Assembly (NCBI GenBank): GCA_934096755.1
Contig: CAKOMU010000048.1
Location: 1 to 6,632, forward strand
Length of the DNA stretch: 6,632 bases
Origin: an uncultured Bacilli bacterium
GTDB taxonomy: Bacteria; Bacillota_I; Bacilli_A; RF39; UBA660
Direction: 5' to 3'
Both the position numbers and the translations under genes were made by a program. A model generated the notes under the pieces. It was not told the DNA's origin, made no database searches, and saw only the letters and a list, made by a program, of their open reading frames with translations. Of the stretch, positions 1 to 5,433 are shown in pieces (the first letter of the stretch is position 1; the number at the start of each line of letters is the position of its first letter).

Positions 1-2
1 GT

Positions 3-329
3 CCAGAAGTATACAAAGCAATTAAAAAGCTAAAAGATTTTAATTATGAATATATTTATGCTAAAGCTTATACTAAAGAAGAACGGTTACAATTAAAAGT
101 CATGTTAGAAACTTTATTTACAGCTTATCTAGATGATTTAAATAATGGCAATATAGAGAGTAATATTATAAAATCTTACTTAAATAACATGAGTGATAAT
201 TACAAAAATAATAATACTAAAGAAAGAATTGTCATTGATTATATCGCTGGTATGACTGATGATTATACGTTAAAAGAATATAATAAAATCATAAATAATG
301 AACATAATAAAAAAGAGGTGGCTAAATGA
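3..329 (+). CDS. dgt: dGTPase-like HD hydrolase, C-terminal fragment (5' end outside window)
   Basis: The reading frame is open from base 3 to a TGA at 327-329, giving the last 108 residues of a protein whose start lies upstream of the window. The methionine at 102 is internal: codons before it are open and continue the family pattern. The key motif is DYIAGMTDDY at fragment residues 79-88, the C-terminal signature of bacterial deoxyguanosinetriphosphate triphosphohydrolase-like HD proteins. The earlier stretch LKDFNYEYIY (10-19) also fits the family's C-terminal helical region. The family hydrolyses dNTPs, typically dGTP, to deoxynucleoside and triphosphate in the cytosol. The HD metal-binding motifs would be upstream and cannot be checked here, so activity is inferred. 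The stop overlaps the ymfF start as ATGA, implying translational coupling with the M16 pair. Confidence 0.85.
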   Translation, partial: PEVYKAIKKLKDFNYEYIYAKAYTKEERLQLKVMLETLFTAYLDDLNNGNIESNIIKSYLNNMSDNYKNNNTKERIVIDYIAGMTDDYTLKEYNKIINNEHNKKEVAK

Positions 330-1585
330 AATATAAAACATATAATTGCAATGCATATAAAGTTCATACTATTAAAACAGATAAATTTAAAACGACTCAT
401 TTAGAAATAATTTTTCGAAAAAAAGCAGTCAGTGAAGAACTATGTGCTTATTCCTTTTTAGGTGATATTTTGAGTGAATCGACCAAAAAATATCCTCGTC
501 GTAAAGACTTAGTGACAAAATATGAAGAATTATATAAAGCTAGTGTTTACGCATCAACGGTAAGAACGGGTAATATACTTAATTTTCAATTCATCAGTGA
601 CTTTATTGATCCAACCTATATTAGTGAAGATAATTATTTAGAAGAAATCATTAAAACAATTATGGAAATGGTCTTTAATCCCAATGTTCAAAATGATGAA
701 TTTGATTTAAAAACTTTTAAAATTGTTAAGGAACGTTTAAAAAGAGAAATTATTTCGATTAAAGATAATCCTACGAAAGAAAGTATTAAAGCAGCATTAA
801 AATTAATCCCTGGCAATTCACCATCATCTTTTAATATGTTAGGTACAATCGAAGAGTTAGAAGAGATTACTCCAAGTAGCCTATACAAAACCTATAAAAC
901 GTTATTAAAAGAATTTACTTGTGATATATTTGTAATAGGTAATGAAGATATGGATGAGTTAGTTACTTTGATAAATAAGTATTTTAAGAAAAGAATTATT
1001 ACACCATTAGAACTAGATCTACCAGTTCATAATAGTTTTTCAAAAGTAACTAAAGAAACTAAAAAAAGTGATAATGTTCAAGCTAATTTAGTAATGCTTT
1101 TAAATATCTCCAATTTAACGCAAAAAGAACAAGATATTACGATGCATGTCTTTAATTATATTTTCGGTAGTGGGGGATTAAATTCTAAATTATATCAAAG
1201 TATTAGAGAGAAAAATAGTTTATGTTATGGAATTAGTAGTATGTATTTAAAATATGATTCACTTTTACTTATTCATACATCGTTAGAAAATAAAAATGTC
1301 GATAAAGCGATTAGTTTGGTGAAAAAAGACTTACAAGCGATGAAAAATGGGGATTTTACCCTAGATGAAGTAAATGATGCTATTAATAACATGCAAGTTT
1401 CAATTGATTTTGCTAGTGATAATAACATTTCTGTTTTAAATAATTATGTTTTTCATGAATTTGCTAATTTAATGTTTTTAGAAGAACGTAAAAAATTATT
1501 TCAAGAAACTACTAAAGAAGACATCATTAATGTTGCCAAAAAGATCAAATTAGTCATAACATTTACTTTGGCAGGGAAGGAGTAA
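326..1585 (+). CDS. ymfF: M16 peptidase-like protein YmfF (zinc-motif-less partner of YmfH)
   Basis: This 419-residue protein has the two-domain layout and length of the YmfF family (M16 / insulinase-like), which in Bacillus is associated with 5-aminopentanol modification of translation factor EF-P. The place where active M16 enzymes have HxxEH reads AYSFLGDILSES (residues 41-52), so the zinc site is missing. The C-terminal substrate-binding signature is intact: FGSGG at 281-285, then R295 and Y302 in SIREKNSLCYG, with the seven-residue spacing of the essential Arg/Tyr pair of M16B proteases. It is therefore probably the non-metal subunit of a heterodimer with YmfH, acting in the cytosol (no signal peptide seen). 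The ATG at 326 overlaps the dgt stop and is preceded by GAGGTG at 315-320. The family call is firm; the EF-P role is transferred from Bacillus. Confidence 0.88.
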   Translation: MKYKTYNCNAYKVHTIKTDKFKTTHLEIIFRKKAVSEELCAYSFLGDILSESTKKYPRRKDLVTKYEELYKASVYASTVRTGNILNFQFISDFIDPTYISEDNYLEEIIKTIMEMVFNPNVQNDEFDLKTFKIVKERLKREIISIKDNPTKESIKAALKLIPGNSPSSFNMLGTIEELEEITPSSLYKTYKTLLKEFTCDIFVIGNEDMDELVTLINKYFKKRIITPLELDLPVHNSFSKVTKETKKSDNVQANLVMLLNISNLTQKEQDITMHVFNYIFGSGGLNSKLYQSIREKNSLCYGISSMYLKYDSLLLIHTSLENKNVDKAISLVKKDLQAMKNGDFTLDEVNDAINNMQVSIDFASDNNISVLNNYVFHEFANLMFLEERKKLFQETTKEDIINVAKKIKLVITFTLAGKE

Positions 1586-1587
1586 AC

Positions 1588-2871
1588 ATGGAAGAATTAG
1601 AGTTATTAGGATTAAATGAAAAAATATATATTTATCATACTTCTGTCGGTCTTCCCATCTATATGTGGGTTAATGAAAAAATAAAAAGTATGTATATGTC
1701 TTTATCGGTCAAGTATGGATCCATTGATACTAAATTTAAAGTAGGAAAAAAAGTATATGAAGTACCCAATGGCACAGCTCATTTTTTAGAACATACAAAA
1801 TTTAATATTGATGAAAATACCACTGCACATGATGAATTTTATAAAATAGGTGGTGATGCCAATGCTTTTACGACTTTTAAATATACGAATTATATCGTTA
1901 TGACTACTACTAATCAAAAAGAAAACTTAAATTTACTATTAGATTATGTTTACAATCCATATTTTACTAAAAAAACTATTAATAAAGAGAAGGGAATTAT
2001 TGTAGAAGAAGCTAAATCAGGAGAAGATGATCCTTATACATTATGTTTCTTTGATTCTCTTAAAAATACCTTTCAAAAATCTAAATACCGAAATTTAATT
2101 ACAGGTAATCCTGATGAGGTAAATAGTATTACGGTCGAAGATATCTCTTTAGTTTATGAAACATTTTATCATCCTCAAAATATGTTTTTAAGTCTAACCG
2201 GTAATTTTAATCCATATGAAATGGCCCAACTTGTCGAAGATAATTTAACCAAAAAAGACTTTGGCGAATATCAAAATCCCGAAGTTTTAAGTGAATTAGA
2301 ACCTAAAAAAGTTTCTAAAAAAGAAAACGTACAAAATATTAATGTCAGTTATCCTTTAATTAAATATCAAATTAAAATGCCTCGTAAAACCTTTGCAGAA
2401 TATGACGATTTAAAATTAAAAATAATAACTTCTTTAATATTAAATATTAATTTTGGTTCAACCAGTGATTTTGTTGATGATATGACTACCAAAGGGTTAA
2501 TTACTTCCATGTATGCTAACTGTGATATATATGATGAATATTTTTTAATAAGTATTACCATTAGTAGTAATTATCCTAAAGAAGTCATAAAAGCATTAGA
2601 AAGTAAACTCAATAATTTACAATTTGATGAAACAGATTTTAAACGTAAGAAAAATGCTTTAATTGCCACTCTTATTTTAGATTACGAAGATGTAGAAAAC
2701 GTCAATATGAGAATTCAAGGAGATATTATTGCCTATAACAAAATTATTCCTAATTTAAAAGAAATTTTAGAAAATATACAAATTACGGAAGCTTTAGAAA
2801 TTATATCTCTTATATCTTTAGATAATATCTCTTTAAATATTTATAAACCAAAAGAAAACCAAGATGAATAA
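1588..2871 (+). CDS. ymfH: M16 zinc peptidase YmfH (EF-P modification-associated)
   Basis: This 427-residue M16 peptidase has a full zinc site: H64-F-L-E67-H68, followed by the GGDANAFTTF segment (87-96) and KGIIVEE (134-140). E140 is the likely third metal ligand, about 72 residues after H68, as usual in the family. The C-terminal half aligns by the FGSTSDF block (288-294) but lacks the Arg/Tyr pair that YmfF keeps, so the two proteins complement each other. Length matches YmfH of Bacillus. The ATG at 1588 is two bases after the ymfF stop and is preceded by AAGGAG at 1577-1582, so the two are translated from one mRNA in similar amounts. The gene ends inside a hairpin shared with rpsD. The natural substrate is not known; the link to EF-P comes from Bacillus work and is not visible here. 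Confidence 0.9.
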   Translation: MEELELLGLNEKIYIYHTSVGLPIYMWVNEKIKSMYMSLSVKYGSIDTKFKVGKKVYEVPNGTAHFLEHTKFNIDENTTAHDEFYKIGGDANAFTTFKYTNYIVMTTTNQKENLNLLLDYVYNPYFTKKTINKEKGIIVEEAKSGEDDPYTLCFFDSLKNTFQKSKYRNLITGNPDEVNSITVEDISLVYETFYHPQNMFLSLTGNFNPYEMAQLVEDNLTKKDFGEYQNPEVLSELEPKKVSKKENVQNINVSYPLIKYQIKMPRKTFAEYDDLKLKIITSLILNINFGSTSDFVDDMTTKGLITSMYANCDIYDEYFLISITISSNYPKEVIKALESKLNNLQFDETDFKRKKNALIATLILDYEDVENVNMRIQGDIIAYNKIIPNLKEILENIQITEALEIISLISLDNISLNIYKPKENQDE

Positions 2872-2888
2872 TCACCTTGGTCTTTTTA
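2852..2888. terminator. Bidirectional intrinsic terminator between ymfH and rpsD
   Basis: The stem pairs 2858-2866 with 2873-2881 (ACCAAGATG with CACCTTGGT), and the loop is six bases, AATAAT. The ymfH stop codon begins in this loop. On the + strand the hairpin is followed by TCTTTTTATT, and one A-C mismatch (2864/2875) sits in the stem. Read on the - strand, the mismatch becomes a G-U wobble, the helix is continuous, and it is followed by TTTTCTTTT. It should therefore end both transcripts and act better for rpsD. Confidence 0.8.
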
Positions 2889-3491
2889 TTATCTGTTATA
2901 GAATTCAACGATAAGTTGTTCGTTAATTTCTGGATTAAGTTCACTTCTTTCAGGAAGTCTTACATATTTACCAGATAATTTCTTTGTATCCATTTCTAAG
3001 AAAGCTGGAACTGCACGCTTTTGTTCAATTGCATCAAGAATAGCTGGATGATTCATTGAATTTTCTTTTACAGAAATTACATCCCCAACTTTAGTAGTAT
3101 AAGAAGGAATATCTACCTTTTTACCATTTACTAAAATATGTCCATGATTAACAATTTGACGAGCACTTCTTCTTGTTCTAGCCATACCTAAACGATAAAC
3201 CATATTATCAAGTCTAGATTCTAGAAGGATAAGTAAGTTTTCCCCAGCAATACCATGCATCTTAGAAGCTCTATCGAATACTTTGTGGAATTGTTTTTCA
3301 TTTAAACCATAAAGAATTCTTACTTTTTGTTTTTCTTGCATTTGGATACCATATTCACTTAACTTACGACGACGGTCTTGACCGTGTTGTCCTGGTGCAT
3401 AAGGTCTTTTAGCTAAATCTTTACCATTTTCAAGAGTAGAAAAACCAAGTCTTCTAGATTTTTTATAAGCTGGTCCCGTATATCTTGCCAT
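2889..3491 (-). CDS. rpsD: 30S ribosomal protein S4
   Basis: This 200-residue protein begins MARYTGPAYKKSRRLG, the standard start of bacterial S4, and matches the family in length. The N-terminal domain has the RPYAPGQHGQ segment (residues 29-38) and the SEYGIQMQEKQK stretch. The S4 RNA-binding fold follows at about residues 90-155 (LLESRLDNMVYRLG, then ARQIVNHGHILVNGKKVDIPS). S4 binds 16S rRNA early in 30S assembly and in many bacteria also represses its own synthesis. The start at 3491 is chosen from protein homology and from a perfect AAGGAG at 3502-3497. An in-frame ATG at 3554 would add 21 residues foreign to S4. There are no zinc-binding cysteines in the N-terminus, so it is the C-minus form. 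It is transcribed alone from its own promoter. Confidence 0.98.
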   Translation of the reverse strand: MARYTGPAYKKSRRLGFSTLENGKDLAKRPYAPGQHGQDRRRKLSEYGIQMQEKQKVRILYGLNEKQFHKVFDRASKMHGIAGENLLILLESRLDNMVYRLGMARTRRSARQIVNHGHILVNGKKVDIPSYTTKVGDVISVKENSMNHPAILDAIEQKRAVPAFLEMDTKKLSGKYVRLPERSELNPEINEQLIVEFYNR

Positions 3492-3646
3492 AAAATCTCC
3501 TTTCGTTTTATTTGCAAAATATTTAACTGCTATAACTATAAATAGGGAGTTCAAATAATTTTTCTAAGGCAGTCTTAGATACTTTATTCCCACGTATGTG
3601 AGTTCAAACACATTATTTACAATATAGCTCTGCCTAAATAACTTGC
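3492..3646 (-). ncRNA. Structured rpsD leader, probable S4 autoregulatory element
   Basis: About 155 bases separate the predicted transcription start from the rpsD ATG, far more than in the other genes here. On the - strand a long-range helix can form. Its outer part is GCTATA (3628-3623) with TATAGC (3534-3529). A small internal loop follows, and then TAAATA (3619-3614) pairs with TATTTA (3544-3539). Inside are two hairpins: CTCAC/GTGGG with loop ATAC (3602-3589), and TCTAAG/CTTAGA with loop ACTGC (3579-3563). The loop can pair with GCAG in the AGGCAG at 3635-3630, just 5' of the outer helix, giving a pseudoknot. TTTGAACTC occurs twice (3608-3600 and 3555-3547). There is no T-tract, so regulation would be at translation. 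Firmicutes S4 is known to control its own leader; that this is the same element is inferred from position and structure. Confidence 0.6.
3497..3502 (-). promoter_or_regulatory. Ribosome binding site fixing the rpsD start
   Basis: Read on the - strand, AAGGAG lies five bases before the ATG at 3491. It decides the start against the in-frame ATG at 3554, which has no comparable site. Confidence 0.9.
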
Positions 3647-3652
3647 AAAGCT

Positions 3653-3682
3653 ATTATATAATAAAACTTTTACTTGTGTCAA
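3653..3682 (-). promoter_or_regulatory. Sigma-A promoter of rpsD
   Basis: On the - strand there is a perfect -35 TTGACA (3682-3677) and a perfect -10 TATAAT (3658-3653) with an 18-base spacer; an overlapping TATATA gives 16. The predicted start of transcription is near 3646. This is the best promoter match in the window, as expected for a ribosomal protein gene. Confidence 0.85.
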
Positions 3683-3702
3683 ACTATTTTTGCCAAAAAG
3701 CC

Positions 3703-3731
3703 TTGTTTTCTTATCATCCTTCTGTTAGAAT
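3703..3731 (+). promoter_or_regulatory. Probable extended -10 promoter of the 238-residue protein gene
   Basis: An extended -10 element, TG-T-TAGAAT (3723-3731), matches the consensus -10 in five of six bases. TTGTTT (3703-3708) sits 17 bases upstream as a weak -35. Transcription would start near 3738, leaving only about ten untranslated bases. It diverges from the rpsD promoter without overlapping it. Confidence 0.45.
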
Positions 3732-3741
3732 AACTACCAGT

Positions 3742-3746
3742 GGTGA
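3742..3746 (+). promoter_or_regulatory. Ribosome binding site GGTGA deciding the ATG at 3749
   Basis: GGTGA matches the right-hand part of the extended Shine-Dalgarno sequence AAGGAGGTGATC. When aligned that way, its two-base gap to ATG 3749 is equivalent to a normal spacing. The in-frame GTG codons at 3740 and 3743 have no such site upstream. Confidence 0.5.
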
Positions 3747-3748
3747 AT

Positions 3749-4465
3749 ATGGACAAGAGTATTAAAGAAAAAATATTATCGTTATGTAGTACAGAATTTA
3801 AAAATGCTTTAACAATTGCATTAAGTAATGAAGATTATGATAACGTATTATTAATTTTAGAAGAAGAATATGCAAGTATTAATGAAAATATTGAAAATCA
3901 TGAATTTTTCTTTTTTAATTTATTTCATGAATCAATGCTTTATTATAATCATTCGAAATTTTTAAAAATAATGAATTTAGCAGAAAAATTATATTTTTTA
4001 AAGTTAGCTCGAGTACATATATTAAACTTACCAGAATATATGAACAATACTTTATTTGGTTGTCAAAATAGCAAAGTGGATATAAATTTATTTTTTATCA
4101 ACCGCATCGGTACGATTACTAAAAAAGACATGATGGCTTTTTATGATAAATTATTTTTATTAAATCAAGATAGATTTTTTGTCGAAGATGCCCTTGATTT
4201 AGCTTTTTCTCTAAATGGAGAAGGGGATAATCGTAATATCGAAGCTGACTATTTAGAAAGTCTTATTCATAGTAATCCTTTCACTTACGAAAAAATGATG
4301 ACTAGTTTATTAGAAGATGATCCTAAAGCTTTGTTAGTGGAATATAAAAAACTCAAAAAACTACGACAAAAATTTTACACGGTTAAAAGTAATGATATAA
4401 AAAAGTTAAAAAGAACAATTAAAAATATTGAACAAATAGGGTTAAAAGAATCAAAAAAAATATAA
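3749..4465 (+). CDS. Hypothetical helical cytosolic protein, 238 residues
   Basis: I do not recognise this protein. It is 238 residues, has no signal peptide or clear membrane segment and is predicted by eye to be mostly helical. It has an acidic N-terminal half, a phenylalanine- and tyrosine-rich patch around 52-83 (including FFFF at 53-56), and a helix with repeated hydrophobic residues at 128-155. A strongly basic tail at 199-238 (KKLKKLRQK, then DIKKLKRTIK) could bind nucleic acid or form a coiled coil. Two cysteines (C13, C105) are not arranged as a metal site. The regular helices resemble repeat scaffolds such as TPR, but I see no clear repeat consensus. Codon use is like the neighbours. 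The ATG at 3749 is chosen for its GGTGA site; a GTG at 3740 would add three residues. The gene stands alone, divergent from rpsD and convergent with def. Confidence 0.75.
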   Translation: MDKSIKEKILSLCSTEFKNALTIALSNEDYDNVLLILEEEYASINENIENHEFFFFNLFHESMLYYNHSKFLKIMNLAEKLYFLKLARVHILNLPEYMNNTLFGCQNSKVDINLFFINRIGTITKKDMMAFYDKLFLLNQDRFFVEDALDLAFSLNGEGDNRNIEADYLESLIHSNPFTYEKMMTSLLEDDPKALLVEYKKLKKLRQKFYTVKSNDIKKLKRTIKNIEQIGLKESKKI

Positions 4466-4486
4466 CCATTGCTGGTTATGTCTTTT
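4453..4486. terminator. Bidirectional intrinsic terminator between the 238-residue protein gene and def
   Basis: A perfect 7-bp stem, ATAACCA (4462-4468) with TGGTTAT (4473-4479), has the loop TTGC. It is followed on the + strand by GTCTTTTATATTT. The eight A bases at 4453-4460 give a run of eight T on the - strand, so it serves def at least as well. The TAA stop of the + strand gene lies in the left arm of the stem. Confidence 0.88.
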
Positions 4487-5039
4487 ATATTTCTCGCATT
4501 TTTTGATGATCTTTAAAAGGATTCTTTTTATCTATTTTATCTACAAATAATATACCATTTAAGTGATCAATTTCGTGTTGAAAAGCCACTGCTAAATCTT
4601 CTCTTACACGAATAGACTTTTTAACCCCTTCAAAATCATAATATTCTACAGTTATTCTAGCATGTCTTGGCACGATTCCTTCCACTTCGCGATTAACACT
4701 TAAACATCCTTCGCCCTCACCAACATAGATCAATTCTTCACTAGAACTAGTAATCTTAGGATTTATTATAATATATTCATCAAAAGTTCCTTTTTGTTCA
4801 CGTTCGTTGGCAATGACAAAAATCCTTTTTAGTTTTCCTAGTTGTACAAAAGCCATTCCCATACCAGCTCTAATGTTGTATTTATCAGCGATTTTTTCGT
4901 CTTGACTCATTTCTAAATATTTAATGGTATCATATGCTAATTTACGATCTTCTTCACTAACAGGGAATGTGACATTTTCACTAACTTTATGCAATATTTT
5001 ATGTTTTTCATCTAAGATTGTTATTTTTGGTAATTCCAT
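4485..5039 (-). CDS. def: Peptide deformylase
   Basis: This 184-residue enzyme removes the formyl group from the initiator methionine of new proteins in the cytosol. All catalytic motifs are seen. Motif 1 is GMGMAFVQLG (59-68). Motif 2 is EGCLS (110-114) with the metal ligand C112. Motif 3 is QHEIDHLNG (154-162) with ligands H155 and H159 and catalytic E156. Length, the long insertion before motif 1 and the segment after motif 2 fit the type 2 enzymes of Gram-positive bacteria. Motif 1 is unusual: the common GxGLAAPQ has become GMGMAFVQ, with the catalytic-site glutamine Q66 kept. The ATG at 5039 is preceded by GGGTGA (5051-5046). It is a single-gene unit with its own promoter and terminator, away from fmt, with which it is often paired elsewhere. 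Confidence 0.96.
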   Translation of the reverse strand: MELPKITILDEKHKILHKVSENVTFPVSEEDRKLAYDTIKYLEMSQDEKIADKYNIRAGMGMAFVQLGKLKRIFVIANEREQKGTFDEYIIINPKITSSSEELIYVGEGEGCLSVNREVEGIVPRHARITVEYYDFEGVKKSIRVREDLAVAFQHEIDHLNGILFVDKIDKKNPFKDHQKMREI

Positions 5040-5058
5040 AATACTTCACCCGCCAAGT

Positions 5059-5087
5059 ATTGTATCAAATTTTTAAGTTAAATGCAA
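5059..5087 (-). promoter_or_regulatory. Probable extended -10 promoter of def
   Basis: On the - strand there is TG-A-TACAAT (5067-5059), an extended -10 matching five of six bases, with TTGCAT (5087-5082) 17 bases upstream as a partial -35. The predicted start near 5052 leaves a leader of about 13 bases. The -35 shares two bases with the T-tract of the upstream gene's terminator. Confidence 0.55.
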
Positions 5088-5110
5088 AAAAAAGGAAGAA
5101 AAAATCTTCC
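5086..5110 (-). terminator. Intrinsic terminator of the YjcZ-like gene
   Basis: On the - strand GGAAGA (5110-5105) pairs with TCTTCC (5099-5094) around a five-T loop, followed directly by eight T (5093-5086). It begins eight bases after the stop codon of the small gene and separates it from def. Confidence 0.88.
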
Positions 5111-5117
5111 CTAGGTA

Positions 5118-5300
5118 TTAATTATTGTTATTATTCCAGTTCCAACCAGCACCAAGTATAATGACTAACAGAATAAATAAAACAATCCAAATTGCTGCGC
5201 CAATACCGTATCCGCTTGTATATCCAGCGTATTGAGGATAACATTGATTAGCTCCTCCATAGCCTCCGCCGTAATAGCCAGTATTTCCATAATAATACAT
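5118..5300 (-). CDS. YjcZ-like tiny membrane protein
   Basis: This 60-residue protein has three parts. A Gly/Tyr-rich head (residues 1-32, with runs such as YYGGGYGG) carries one cysteine at 20. A single membrane segment follows at about 34-51 (AAIWIVLFILLVIILGAGW), and a polar Asn-rich tail, WNWNNNNN, ends the protein. The pattern of a Gly/Tyr head followed by a VLFILLxIILGA-type helix ending in Gly-Ala-x-Trp matches the YjcZ family of very small proteins, annotated as sporulation-related in Bacilli. Bacillus members are mostly shorter, and the Asn tail is unusual. The start at 5300 has an excellent AAAGGAGGT (5315-5307), seven bases before the ATG, suggesting high translation. It has its own terminator and no co-transcribed neighbour. 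The function is not established; membrane location is inferred from the helix. Confidence 0.8.
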   Translation of the reverse strand: MYYYGNTGYYGGGYGGANQCYPQYAGYTSGYGIGAAIWIVLFILLVIILGAGWNWNNNNN

Positions 5301-5405
5301 ATATATACCTCCTTTACGTATCTAATATAATTTATTAATAATGACGATTTTTTGACATTAAAATCACCCAATTTTTTTAAAAATACTATTATTTTTGTCT
5401 AAATA

Positions 5406-5414
5406 TGATAAAAT
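5406..5414 (+). promoter_or_regulatory. Possible extended -10 element of ftsW/rodA
   Basis: TG-A-TAAAAT is an extended -10 matching five of six consensus bases, 20 bases before the ATG at 5434. The -35 region 17 bases upstream (CTATTA) is poor. It would give a leader of about 13 bases, like the leaders predicted for def and for the 238-residue protein gene. Confidence 0.3.
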
Positions 5415-5423
5415 CAAATATAT

Positions 5424-5428
5424 AGGAG
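5424..5428 (+). promoter_or_regulatory. Ribosome binding site fixing the ftsW/rodA start
   Basis: AGGAG lies five bases before the ATG at 5434. The in-frame TTG at 5395 has no such site and would add a polar 13-residue extension foreign to the family. Confidence 0.85.
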
Positions 5429-5433
5429 TTATT

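Larger units (their letters stand above)
5301..5433. other. Divergent intergenic region between the YjcZ-like gene and ftsW/rodA
   Basis: These 133 bases are very AT-rich and hold the start signals of both divergent genes. They include an inverted repeat, GATTTT (5346-5351) with AAAATC (5360-5365), around TTGACATT, and an A/T-tract at 5371-5395. I could not find a convincing sigma-A promoter for the small gene on the - strand. The near matches to sporulation sigma factor -10 elements, such as CATTATTAA (5343-5335), are not good enough to call. Confidence 0.5.

Noticed and set aside
688..888. 66-residue open frame on the - strand inside ymfF
   Set aside because: It is antisense to a well-supported gene, with no ribosome binding site or recognisable product.
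2367..2561. 64-residue open frame on the - strand inside ymfH
   Set aside because: It is a shadow of ymfH, hydrophobic only because the opposite strand is A/T-rich.
3492..3554. Upstream in-frame ATG at 3554 that would extend S4 by 21 residues
   Set aside because: The added residues are not part of any S4 protein, they overlap the structured leader, and the ATG at 3491 has a perfect AAGGAG.
3740..3748. GTG start at 3740 for the 238-residue protein
   Set aside because: It has no upstream ribosome binding site; the codons themselves form the GGTGA site for the ATG at 3749. Only three residues are affected.
5335..5343. CATTATTAA as a sporulation sigma-factor -10 element for the YjcZ-like gene
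   Set aside because: It differs from the SigK and SigF/SigG consensus at key positions and has no matching -35, so it cannot be called in AT-rich DNA.
5165..5371. 68-residue open frame on the - strand overlapping the YjcZ-like gene in another frame
   Set aside because: The YjcZ-like frame has the strong ribosome binding site, the membrane-helix pattern and the terminator; this one has none of them.
5395..5433. TTG start at 5395 for the FtsW/RodA protein
   Set aside because: It has no ribosome binding site, and the extra polar residues cover the promoter and AGGAG of the ATG at 5434.
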